Below, piece by piece: positions 11,555 to 21,420 of a DNA stretch of 64,000 nucleotides. Within the stretch, counting starts at the first letter, position 1. Each line of letters starts with the position of its first letter. The stretch is from Ilex aquifolium (Eukaryota; Streptophyta; Magnoliopsida; Aquifoliales; Aquifoliaceae), in the NCBI GenBank assembly GCA_951799425.1, contig OX637409.1, positions 20,014,460-20,078,459 of the forward strand. The letters run 5' to 3'. The translations under genes and the position numbers were made by a program. The notes beneath the pieces were generated by a model that was not told where the DNA came from, searched no databases, and saw only the letters and a list, made by a program, of their open reading frames with translations.

Positions 11555-12032
11555 TTTTATTATGTTGTATCATTTTTTGAATTCTATTTTCACATGTATG
11601 TAAATTTAGTAGTTTGTATCTATCATTGTTGGTTGTTTGGGTGGAGTGTTTCTGGTTGTGCAATTCACTGTTTGTGATGGTGGTGGTGGTGGTTGTGGTG
11701 CGTATGATATTGTGGTTGACTTTGTTGTTATATTGATATTGTGCATTACATGACAATTTTTATTGTGGTATGACTGAGATTTAAGGGAAACTCTGCCAAA
11801 ATTTTTTAAAAATTCCTATATTTTCTATTGTTCAACACTTCAATTGTTATGATAACATAATATAAAGAACAATACAATATTTTTTAGAACTACACATTGA
11901 CAGTACACCTAAACTAGAACAACACAATACTACAAACATATACGCATGTCTATAACAAACGACACACATTATTAAAAGCCAATGAGGATAATCAAACATA
12001 TGCATAACTGGATATTCATGAATGCATCTTCA
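11555..12032. other. Spacer between PMD gene and the minus-strand ORF
   Basis: AT-rich, with a GGT/GTT-rich patch at about 11620-11700. It lies between the convergent 3' ends of the PMD gene and the minus-strand frame and probably holds both transcript ends. Nothing else is recognised. Confidence 0.4.
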
Positions 12033-12470
12033 TCATGAGAAATTTTCTTCATCCGACATTTCAACGTCCGAAACACATCCTGTTTCCGTTGACAGCTGTA
12101 AGCACAAACGTGCTTCGTCAATCAAACCTTCTGCAGCACGGTTGCCTGCGATGCGGCGGAGGTTGTACCGAGATTGACGTATTGTCATACGGTTGTTTTC
12201 ACCTCGCATACGCCACAATGCAGCTTCCAACTTTTCTGGTGTGTCAATGGGCATATTAATGGCAATTTCTCGCGGCCTCCTTATGTTGGAAATGCGTAAA
12301 TCTTCACTTAGAACTTGTCTCTCATTCAAACGATATTGTCATTCCTCCCTCATTCTTATCACTGACCTCTGTGAGAAACGTAAACGAGAATTTACTGGAT
12401 AGAAGAATTCATCCTCTAACACCCAATGATAACCCATACTTTCAAACACCATGCGTGGACTGTAACTCAT
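12033..12470 (-). pseudogene. Unrecognised element-borne ORF with one in-frame stop
   Basis: From ATG at 12470 the frame runs 145 codons to the stop at 12033, broken only by TGA at 12341-12339 (codon 44; one transition from CGA, Arg). The first part reads MSYSPRMVFESMGYHWVLED and the rest is Arg-rich (RMTIRQSRYNLRRIAGNRAA) ending in an acidic tail (SDVEMSDEENFS). I do not recognise a family. The basic middle and acidic end would suit a nucleic-acid or chromatin contact, but that is speculation. It converges on the PMD gene and diverges from the 13125 frame. Confidence 0.5.
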
Positions 12471-12689
12471 GCTTGCACTTGGTAAGTATATATGTGAATA
12501 GAGCAACACAAACAATGAATTTATAGTGTTATTCTAACGGTAGTCTTGGTCATTGTTTTGCCAACTTTGGAAAAAAAATGATGATTTAGTTAAATTTGCA
12601 ACAGTTTTGATTTGTCCCATCACTGAACGTTGCACATCACTATCAGTGTTAAGTCGTCAGTTATGATTTCACAAAACACTGATTTAACG

Positions 12690-13025
12690 TACTAACAGTG
12701 TTATGTCATCAGTGCCTGATTTGTCAGAACACTGTATCATTATCTAGTCACTATCATTGTTTACTTCTCAATGTATGTAGACTAAATATTATACACAACA
12801 CTATTAGTACGTTAGTATCAGTGTTATGTCATCAGCGTCTGATTTTTCAGAACACTGTATCATTGTCTCGTCGCTATCTCAATTAATGAACACTAAAATA
12901 ATTTACACAACACTGTTAGTACGTTGGTATCAGTGTTATGTTATCAAACGACTCATTTATCACAACACTGTTTCATTGTCTAGTCGTTATCATTGTTTAT
13001 CTCTCAATGTATGTTCACTCCAATA
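12690..13025 (+). repeat. Tandem array of ~110-125 bp units between divergent ORFs
   Basis: The word cagtgttatgtcatcag recurs at about 12696, 12819 and 12931, followed each time by 'cagaacactgtatcattgtc' or a close variant and 'tctcaatgtatg'. A degenerate unit precedes at about 12620. The array lies in the shared upstream region of the frames at 12470 (minus) and 13125 (plus). Confidence 0.85.
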
Positions 13026-13124
13026 TTTTATTACTCAGTTCAATTACTTCAATATTTAAATAAGTTACATTTATGTTTGCATACAGATACATAACTGCAG
13101 TGTAAACCCTACATACCCACACCA

Positions 13125-13778
13125 ATGTCATCAACAATTGGGTCTCCAAGCCAAACAAACGATGACTCATTCCCAATCAACCACTGTCATCATGAGACAT
13201 TTTCTTCATTCAATTCACCCGAACCCGGTAATTACACAGATCCCCATGGAGTAACATGGTATGGAAATTTGTGTTTCTTTAAGAATGAACCAATCAACAT
13301 TCATAACTCATTTACTGAAGTCGGTCATGTGATGATTGGACCTGCAACCTTTGTTCCGCCTCTAGAGTTTTATTATCACCTACCGGGGCCAAGTTGGTTG
13401 AAATCTTATTTCAAGCGCTGTGAGCTTGAAGTATACTGTCGTTGGCATGGATTACGAGTGCTACAGACACGTTCAGCTGAAATGTATGTGGAATGGTGCA
13501 CGGATAACTACAATGATATAAATGAAAGACTAGCTCTTGAGAATGATCAGATGGAACGACGTCTACATCGATTCCACCTTATTACAAAAGCAAAGATTGA
13601 ACATTCACACCCTGAAGACACTATTAATACAATACTGTCTGATCCATCATTGACATCTGACAATGAACTTTCTGATTTTGAAGATTCAACTGATGATGAT
13701 CATTATGAAAAATTTCTCCCTGCTAGTCTATGCATACATGGCACATCACTATGCTGTCGGAAATATGATTGTCGTTAG
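13125..13778 (+). CDS. Unrecognised 217-residue protein encoded by the giant MULE
   Basis: An intact single-exon frame. Residues 1-60 are Ser/Asn/His-rich. The middle (residues ~45-145) is Trp/Tyr/Phe-rich and looks globular (TWYGNLCFFKNEPINIHNS, EFYYHLPGPSWLKSYFKR, CRWHGLRVLQTRSAEMYVEW). Next is a charged, probably helical stretch (ALENDQMERRLHRFHLITKA), then an acidic Ser/Asp tail and a Cys-containing end (GTSLCCRKYDCR). No signal peptide or membrane segment is seen. I do not recognise the family. It lies inside the inverted repeats downstream of the PMD gene and diverges from the 12470 frame, so it may be an accessory MULE gene. Intactness over 217 codons next to broken genes argues for recent function, but chance persistence is possible. 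Confidence 0.55.
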   Translation: MSSTIGSPSQTNDDSFPINHCHHETFSSFNSPEPGNYTDPHGVTWYGNLCFFKNEPINIHNSFTEVGHVMIGPATFVPPLEFYYHLPGPSWLKSYFKRCELEVYCRWHGLRVLQTRSAEMYVEWCTDNYNDINERLALENDQMERRLHRFHLITKAKIEHSHPEDTINTILSDPSLTSDNELSDFEDSTDDDHYEKFLPASLCIHGTSLCCRKYDCR

Positions 13779-14264
13779 ACATATTCTAACTAATATGTCA
13801 GTATTCTGTCGTTTTAAATAAAATCTTACAGTTACATTTCAATTTCAATAGAAGACTTAAATAAATTTCACTTTGAATTTTTTTTGAAATGTTTTATCGC
13901 AAAAAAAAAAAAAAAATCTCTTTCCCCCATAATTAGGGTTTCTTGCTTGGGTTTAGGGGGTACGATTTGTATTCTCTTTTTTTTTGGGATGGGTGATTAG
14001 GGAGGGATGGGTACGATGGGTATCCTATTTGTAAATTAAAAAACGTGCACTAAATAGTTTTATTAATTTTTGTTTTTAATATGGGAAGGTAAGGACATTT
14101 TTCTCTTGTGGGGCTACTACGTAGACATAGTTACACTCGTGTTATATTATTTTTTAATTTTGTTCTGTATACAAAATAAATAGTCTCAAGCGGTAGTTAT
14201 CTCATTTTTGGGACTTTTTTTTTTCATATTGACAGCACCATATCAACGGATGTATGCTAAATAA

Positions 14265-14596
14265 ATATGTCTTCAAGAATTCGGATTCAAGACATCCGCT
14301 TTCATTGAAAAGCGGTACTGTTAAATCCGCTTTTAGTAAAAAGCGGTACTACCAATTCCGCTTTTCAATGAAAGCAGATTTATTGATTCCGATTTTAATG
14401 GGCCACACACTGCTTAAATTGGGTACAGAGAATTGCGCCTACATAAGAAAGCGGACTCTGTGATTCCGCTTTATCAATGAATTCGGATTCTGTGATTCCG
14501 CTTTTTCAGTGAAATTGGGTACAGAGAATTGCGCCTACATAAGAATTCGGACTCTGTGATTCCGCTTTATCAGTGAATTCGGACTCTGTGATTCCG
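14265..14596 (+). repeat. Right subterminal array of ATTCCGCTTT-type motifs
   Basis: At least ten short words of the form gattccgctttt or its complement aaaagcgga recur, and a unit of about 70 bp (gggtacagagaattgcgcct, then gcggactctgtgattccgct) is present twice. The array ends at the right terminal inverted repeat. Such arrays commonly bind transposase in CACTA and MULE elements; binding here is inferred. Confidence 0.85.
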
Positions 14597-14743
14597 CTTT
14601 TTCGATGAATTCGTATCTCGTGATTCCGCTTTCATAAGAAGACGGATTCCTTAAGTCCGCTTTTAAAAAGTGTCGTAGATTGGTAATTATGTTCAAAACG
14701 GCTGTATTTTAGTAATTAAGTTTTAAATCTACTGTACATTGGT
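14597..14743 (-). repeat. Right terminal inverted repeat of the giant MULE
   Basis: Reverse complement of 3720-3867 with a handful of substitutions; ends with ctgtacattggt. The flanking taatagactc does not match the nine bases left of the element, so no clean MULE target duplication is visible. Confidence 0.9.
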
Positions 14744-14752
14744 AATAGACTC

Positions 14753-15389
14753 CATCACCAGCCTGGTATAGAATGTCATATGCTTTGCCATTAACGTTAC
14801 GCAACGTCTATCATGCCTTGGATCCCATGACCTCAATTCAAACCTAAATAGATCCTTAGGAAAAACAAATCGAAAACCATATTAAAATTCTCATCTCACT
14901 TATAATTCAATTAAAAAAAGAACCCAACAAAGAAATTGCTTTTTCTCATCTTTTCAATGCTCAAAACTAAGGTAAATCCATTGAGATTGTATGGTTACCA
15001 GGATAGTAGGAGACCTAAGACTGATTTATTGCCGATTTGACTTTTTATTAATCCTCTTTTTTTTTTTGGTTTAACGGCTAATTGACGCGCACCTCGACTA
15101 ATTCCCTCTCTGATCTGGTCAAAGGCAAACCATCTACGTTAGAATTAACTTATTCATGAGGGATCCTTATAGTCTAGCTCTAAGAGGTTACCAAGATTCG
15201 AAATTCATGACGTTTGAGTTTACAGTTCTTCTCTATTATCACATTTATAACTCTTGAATTGGTATATTCTTTTATATCGTGTAGTTTCCCTAGATCGAGC
15301 CAAGTATCACAACTTTTTCTACCCATCCTCTTGAATTGGTATATTGTCTGTTTTGTTCCTTGTTTGAATTTCACTTGACTATCTACGAC
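14753..15389 (+). repeat. Long direct repeat, copy B, right of the giant MULE
   Basis: Same orientation as 3090-3721. Differences from copy A are single substitutions and small length changes in homopolymers (for example 'aattaaaaaaagaaccc' against 'aattaaaagaaccc'). Beyond 15389 the sequence continues as unique DNA (tctattgtgtgtgttcgg). Confidence 0.9.
15050..15250 (-). mobile_element. SINE copy, second family (in direct repeat B)
   Basis: The partner of the SINE at 3388-3590; it shares the body word gaattagtcgaggtgcgcgt on the minus strand and the adjoining A-rich tail. It was duplicated together with the surrounding direct repeat rather than inserted independently. Confidence 0.65.
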
Positions 15390-16744
15390 TCTATTGTGTG
15401 TGTTCGGAGTAGAAGTTTTGTATAAATGTATCGTCATACTATTAAGTATTTTGATTTAAGTTCTCCATTGATAACAAATGGTTATCCATTCAGATGAGGA
15501 AATCTGATTTAAAAAACAGAAAGATTAGCCTCTCGGACTCATCATCTTGTGGCCAAAAGCAGGGAGAGAATGCAAAAGGAATTGGCATTTTTTTTTTCTC
15601 TTTTCCTTACATTAGACATAGAATTGATGTCATCCAAGGCTGCATTGTAAATCATTAAAGGGTCGTTTGTTTAGCAAGATATTGCTAAAAAATGCAAGAA
15701 AGAAAAAATTTTAAAATTTTACATGTGTTTGTTTAGCATGAAATAGAAAATGATAGAAAAAATAATTTTCTTCCACACTTAGATTTTTTCACATTTAACT
15801 AACTTTTTTTTTCTAACAAAAAAATTGTGTTCAATGACCTAACTTCTCATTGTATCCTTATTTTTTAAAAAATATTCAATTAGTTATTAATATTAAAAAA
15901 ATTTGTACAAATTAGACTAATCATATAATTTGGTCTAGAGATCAGGATTTAAGTTGATTCTTGTCTCTGAATTAGATTAGGAGCCAATTTTTTTAAAATT
16001 TGAATAATAATAAATATTTTTTTCTTCTTTAGACTGAGTTAAAATAATTAAGGATAATGTAGACAATTAGAAAAAAATTTTTGTAACTTTTCTATACAAT
16101 GAAATTATTTTTAAAAAAATTTAGAAGTTTGGGTAACCAAATACATGAAATATATTTTCTTTCACTTTTTTTTTTTAACTTCACTTTCAATCTTTTTCAT
16201 TTTCAATAATCTTTTTCTGCCCTTAAAGGAGCCCCGGGGGGTGGGGTGATGGATTGGAGAGACATGTAAAACTTGATTTGGTACAACTTTCTCCGATGGA
16301 TAAAATCAAATTTATGCTCAAATCTCCTTAAAAAAATTTCATGTTGTCCCAAAACCCAAACTTTTATGTTGAAATAAGTAGTCTGTTGTTTCACGGGAAG
16401 GAGCAACTTCTGGTTCGCAGTGAAGATGGCAGATCTGCAACGAAGAGGAGCGAAGATGGGCAGATCTAGAGGAGTGATCAAACAATCCTGGTTCGCAGTA
16501 AAGATGAGCAGATCTAAAGCGAAGAAGAAGGATCTGCGGTTTCCATGGGAAGGAGATCAGATCTACAACTTCCATGGGCAGATCTACAGTGAAGATGGCG
16601 GGAAAGCTTGGTTCGCAGACCACATAGAGAAGAAAAGGGTTTTTTTGGCTCAAAAAATTTTGAGTAAAAGATTTGGTACTCCTTCAATTTGAGGCAAGAA
16701 AAGAGTTTCTTTGTATAAATTTGAGTGAAAGATTGAAGAGGTTT
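15390..16744. other. Intergenic AT-rich DNA with a possible hAT-like MITE
   Basis: From about 15660 (gggtcgtttgtttagca) to about 16150 (ggtaaccaaatac) an AT-rich stretch has degenerate complementary ends, as in some hAT-type MITEs; ends are not certain. At 16405-16610 the words 'gaagatgggcagatct', 'ggttcgcagt' and 'ccatggg' repeat at irregular spacing. Open frames here come from those repeats. No gene is supported. Confidence 0.35.
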
Positions 16745-16914
16745 TTTTAGGCTGGAAATGGTACAAAGACGAACTGTAAATTTAGATATTTTTAATTCGA
16801 ATTTTGGCAATTTCTTATAGTCGAGACCATAAAAAATTTATCGTTCATGAATACCTTAATCTTGACATAGATGACTTACTTTTGACTGGACTATACAAGA
16901 GATTAATCCAAGCA
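16745..16914 (+). mobile_element. SINE copy, second family
   Basis: Shares with the other copies 'gaactgtaaattt', 'attcgaattttggcaattt', 'cttgacatagatgactta' and 'gagattaatccaagcag'. It is more decayed than the copies at 3.4 and 31.1 kb and has no clear flanking duplication. Confidence 0.6.
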
Positions 16915-17525
16915 GAGTAATGCTAGATTGACCAAAATTAGGGACCAAAATTAAGGACCAAATGACATGGCAGTCTAATCAGCATTCTAAACCAGCTGTC
17001 ATGTCATTTAATAAAAAGATTAATATTTGGGCCAAAACCTTTTCAACTTTTCCACTGCCACCGTCAATACCCACCTTCCTCTCTCTCTCTTTCTCTTCGC
17101 ACTGTGACCTCTTTCTCTCTACACTCCCTGCTATTGTACGCCTCCGACAAAGTGGCGACAGGCTTCTTCTTCGCCGGTAAGAAAGAGTTGAACCCAATGA
17201 CTAAATCATCATACCCATCAAACAGCTTCTTCACAGTTGAACATCTTGGGAAGACGTGATTCAGCGTAGCATTACTCCTGGGTGGTTTTCTTCTTTGGCA
17301 GAGAAGAAAGAAAGGGGAGGGCAGAGACTAGAGGACGTAAGCAAGAGAGAGAGAGAGAGAGGAAGGTGGGTATTGACGGTGGAAGTGGGGAAGTTGAAAA
17401 GGTTTTGGCTCAAATATTAATCTTTTTATTAAATGACATGACAGCTGATTTGGAATGCTGATTAGGTTGCAATGTCATTTGGTCCATAATTTTGGTTTCT
17501 ATTTTTTGTCAGCCTAGCATTACTC
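16915..17525. mobile_element. Foldback MITE, 611 bp, probably MULE-type
   Basis: The two halves are nearly complementary: gagtaatgctag at the left pairs with ctagcattactc at the right, and the inner arms pair through agattaatatttgggccaaa / ggctcaaatattaatctttt and through gtcaatacccaccttcctct / ggaaggtgggtattgac. The flanks atccaagca (16906-16914) and atccaagtg (17526-17534) look like a 9 bp target duplication with two changes, which suits a Mutator-type MITE. It has no coding capacity. Confidence 0.8.
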
Positions 17526-17534
17526 ATCCAAGTG

Positions 17535-20057
17535 TATATAAGCTGACTTAAATACCATTAACCGTCGAAACAAAAAATAAAATAAAATAGCCAGATCATC
17601 CTTTACTTCATGTAGAAAAAGGCTTGTTTTGTTGGAGCAGCTTTTGTTCAATGACAACTAAAAAGGCGAAGGCTCTTGCTTGCTGTTCAGTGTTTCTATA
17701 ACTTAGCGGTAAACCACGATAAAACGGGGTTAATTGTTTTACTAAAACTACTTACATTTTCTTTCGATCAATGAAAATGTAAAATTTATTATTTTCATAA
17801 TTAATGATTACAAATGAATCCGTACAAGATCTATTACTATAAATTATTTTTTGATGTGATTTTTTGGTGCCTTAATTTTTGTTTATGAAGCAAACAGTTT
17901 GTCCAGACCAGAGATGTTGTGGGATCGCCCTGTAAATTAATTAGTAAATTTGAGGAAGGTTAAGTATACGTAATTTTACCCTAACTTAATTCTTGTTCAT
18001 GGGTTATGATGGTGTTCGAAATTAACTGGACCCAACTACAGAACAATCTGGGGTGTGACTTAAGGAGTGTGAACGTGTGTATGTTACAAGTAGTGTGTTA
18101 AATGTTAAATGTAAGATGAAGACAATAGTATGAGTGGTTCACCCTAATCGAAAGACTAATGTTACAGCCACTGTAACTCTGTAAGAGACTTTTGCTCCTC
18201 GAGAGTTGTATTACTTAGGAAAGAAGATTATTGTTACAGCCTTACAGGGTATTTGGCTGGAAGCTTTTACCAGAATGATGCATAGGTTACTACTAGGTCC
18301 CTTTTTTGTGGTATCATTAGCTATATATATACATCTCGTTGCTAGGGTTTCGTGGTGATTCTTTTTCTAGTTGATTCTGTTATTCCCTCTGCGTTTGTCT
18401 TGTTCTTGGAGCCGTGGTCCCTGACATCTCTCTGCACCCACTCCTTGTTGAATGTAGTACATGATCCACCTCCACTACCGATGAGTTTTCGTCCATTATG
18501 ATTGTCAGGTATTGTCCCCTTATCCTTTGTCCACCTGTTGCGGTACAGCTTTTGATGAGTAGCTTGCTATCGAGCTCCCAATTTTCAAGTTGATATCTGT
18601 ACTGAGCTTGACTATGACAAGTTGTCACCTATGCCAAGTTGGTTTATTGCGGACTTCTATCGAGCTGGGCCGCAGTCCAGTTCGGGCCCAATGAGCGCTA
18701 TCTGGATGAGGCGCTTGGGTCGTTTTAAATAAGCCCAAAAGATTTTGGGCTCTAAAGGAGGCCCAAACTTAAATCTATCAACATCAAATTATTATTTTGG
18801 TTTTCTTTTTACAGCTTTGCATGCCTAGAAATGTTGAATATATAAAAATAATATTAGTTGTCGCTCCGTGTAATGCACAAAAATTATAATTCTCTTTCAC
18901 CCATTTCCACCCCCATGTGCAACCCCATGGCCACCCTACCTTAATGGTATTAGGAAATTAGTCATAAATGTGCTAAATTAATTTTTTTTTTTTTTAAAAA
19001 TTGAAAATTAAATAGTTAACAAAAAATGGTGAGAAATTTAAATGTGAATTAGTAGTCGAAGATATAGTGAGAGCCGTTACATAGGCAACATATAAGACAA
19101 GCTCCAATGAAGACCCAAACTCTTACCAAATTTGAGTTAAAAAAAAAGGTAAAAAACTTGATTTGATATAGACCTCTTCAATGGAAAAACTAAAATTTAA
19201 AGAAAAAGAAACCATTTTTTTTAAATGAGGACAAACCCAAATTTAAAAGAGAGTAAATATGATCATTAGATCTTTAAAGGAGAGTGTAATCTCACTATTG
19301 GTGAAAATGGAATGGATTTAAGTCTCCCTTGATTTGGATTTAAAAAAAGATTTCCCTTCATTTGGTATGGGTATAAGTCTAACATTGAAAAATATTTTTA
19401 AGAGTTTTTTTACCCTTTTAAAAAAAAAAAGTACAAAAAATAGTAAGGGTTGGAGATGCTCTACAAATTTAGTTGGAGGGATTAATACATTAACAAATAT
19501 AAAGTTAAGGTAATTTAGTATTTAGTGAGAGAAGATTTCTCATGCTAATGCAAATTTATTATTAATTTTTTGGAAGTCGGTAGGTAGCCCTAATAGAATT
19601 AAAAAAAGAACTCACTCGCCAATTTGTTTTTGAATTAGGTTTCTATTGAAATGTCAAAGCAATAGACATAACTAATGTCCTTTAAAATTGCAAAAATAAT
19701 AACAATGTCATCACGTAATTGAAAAGCCTATTCTAAAAAGTTACATTATCATAATGTACATTTTTTCTCTATAAACACAGATCATTAGACAGATACACTA
19801 AAAAAAATGACCTATTCTCGATTAACAAACTCATTAACTGTTAGTTCGCAGGTACATTAATATACATTTACTAATAGCAGCTAAATTCAGTATATCTCTG
19901 GAACAGATACATTGAGATGAGACGTTGGACAGACGTCTCTTCGATTAATTACACAATTAACACTATAATGAACATACATTTAAATTTTTTTATCTACCCT
20001 ATGGAAATACCTCTATAAATTGCGTATCAAAAAATCAGAACAGAAACACAGAAAATA
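17535..20057. other. Gene-poor spacer
   Basis: No gene is supported. A GC-richer block at about 18340-18780 contains an 82-codon minus-strand frame (18380-18628) with no recognisable domain. The rest is AT-rich with A/T homopolymers. Confidence 0.35.
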
Positions 20058-20303
20058 ATGAATCAATCAAGCGAGCAAAGAATACATAATAACATACAAA
20101 TGCTTACAGGTTTCCTTAACGAAGCACACGCCAAACAAGATCACATTCAAAAAGATATTGATCGTATGAAATCCCAACTGTACATGTTCAACAAATAACG
20201 AGACGAGTGGAAGAAAATGGTGAAAAAATTCAATAGAAAGCTATAAAAGGAGAGGAAGAAGACCAAAAAGCTTGAGGCAGAATTGGAGGATCTCAAAAAA
20301 TGA
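20058..20303 (+). pseudogene. Degenerate coiled-coil reading frame
   Basis: An 82-codon frame from ATG at 20058 to TGA at 20301, broken by two in-frame TAA codons. It would encode MNQSSEQRIHNNIQMLTGFL, then a charged helical run (QDHIQKDIDRMKSQLYMF) and a Lys/Glu-rich end (KKTKKLEAELEDLKK). Heptad-like spacing of Leu/Ile/Met suggests a coiled coil. It may be a decayed transposon protein; no family is recognised. Confidence 0.35.
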
Positions 20304-21185
20304 TCTTCTTTTGTCACAAGAGTAATGTATCTATCCTCAACAAAACTAAAAATTGAATATGAAAGATAATCACGCTCATAAACATTCATGATTACACACA
20401 CACACACACAAAATGCATTAACAAATGAAACAGGTGCGCAATTAATATATACGTGTTTATATAGGTACACAACATATCATATACGACGAACAATATACAC
20501 AATTATTCAGGTATATTATACGAATATATATACCCATGAGATATATACATCAATATTTAATTGAGAAGAAGATATATATACACCATTACAAGTACACAAG
20601 TACATAAAACCAAATACAATTCAAAATTACATAAATTATAATGAACATGTACCTAAACCTACTAACGAATACGTAAAACTTAACTGCTGCGATCTAATTT
20701 GTGTATCTACCAAATCAACACTTATGATAAACGATCGATATATTCTAAATTGTTTGGTTCACGAATTTGAAATTCAAAACTGATAGACAACACCATAAAA
20801 TTCTCAATAACAAACGTAAAAAAAAAAAAACTAACTATATTTTTGGCTGAAATTATGTGATGAGAGCAAAATGGATAATGAAAACACAATAACTGTCCAA
20901 CCTCTATACTTTCGCACCCACATAGGGATCACATGCAATTTTTTAAAAAATACGGAGAATCTTTTTATATATTAAAAATCCAATATAACTAAAATTAGTT
21001 TACTTACCAAAGAAGGGACCTAACCTAATTAACTAATATATTATTTTGGATGGGCTGAGCCATTTCATGGACCATGGCCCATAACACAGGCCCTAGCCTT
21101 GAATATTGCCTGGATTGTTTAGCCCAAGCCCAAAACATTAATCCCAACCCTTATTTCGCCCCTAAATTTCGTAAAATAATTCGGA
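20304..21185. other. AT-rich intergenic DNA
   Basis: Contains a short (CA)n run at about 20395-20410 and many 'tatata' words. No gene or element is supported. Confidence 0.4.
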
Positions 21186-21189
21186 ATAG

Positions 21190-21420
21190 TGGTGAACGAT
21201 GTAGAGAATAACCCTAATGAGTTGTTTAAATGGTGATAAAAATGAGTTTTAAATTCAGAAGTTTGAATCTTGACAACTTCTTGAGGCGTCATGAAATATA
21301 TATCCCTAATGAATACTCTAATCTCGACGTGGATAGTCTCCCTTTGACCAAGCAAGAAAGAGAATTAGTTGAAGTACACATAAATTAGTCCGGATAATCT
21401 GACCATTAAATGATTAAGCC
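21190..21420 (+). mobile_element. SINE copy, second family
   Basis: Shows a box A-like gttgtttaaatggtgat, a box B-like gtttgaatcttgacaac, and the family body ctcgacgtggatagtctccc and tttgaccaagcaag, then gaattagttgaag. It is one of the least decayed copies for the promoter boxes. Confidence 0.7.

Larger units (their letters stand above)
3720..14743 (+). mobile_element. Giant Mutator-like element carrying transposase, PMD gene and two extra ORFs
   Basis: The left end (accaatgtacagtggattt) is repeated in inverted orientation at the right end (aaatctactgtacattggt), and about 150 bp at each end pair with roughly 94% identity. Between them, from left to right: subterminal short repeats, a 75 bp-class tandem repeat, a LINE fragment, a MuDR-type transposase (7446-9131), a plant mobile domain gene (9112-11554), a minus-strand frame (12033-12470), a tandem array, a plus-strand frame (13125-13778) and more subterminal repeats. 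Length is about 11.0 kb. MULEs usually make 9 bp target duplications; none is evident, and instead a ~635 bp direct repeat flanks the element. Lesions in the transposase mean this copy is probably non-autonomous. Confidence 0.85.

Noticed and set aside
11478..11756. Minus-strand Thr/Asn-rich frame
   Set aside because: It overlaps the end of the PMD gene antisense and is low-complexity.
12690..13025. CRISPR-like array
   Set aside because: Units are contiguous ~110-125 bp tandem repeats without unique spacers, in a plant nuclear genome.
3090..15389. Direct repeats as LTRs of a giant retrotransposon
   Set aside because: They lack TG...CA ends, a primer-binding site and a polypurine tract, and they lie just outside clear inverted repeats of a DNA transposon.
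18340..18780. LTR or gag fragment
   Set aside because: Composition suggests an old element, but no second copy, primer-binding site or recognisable protein is present in the window.
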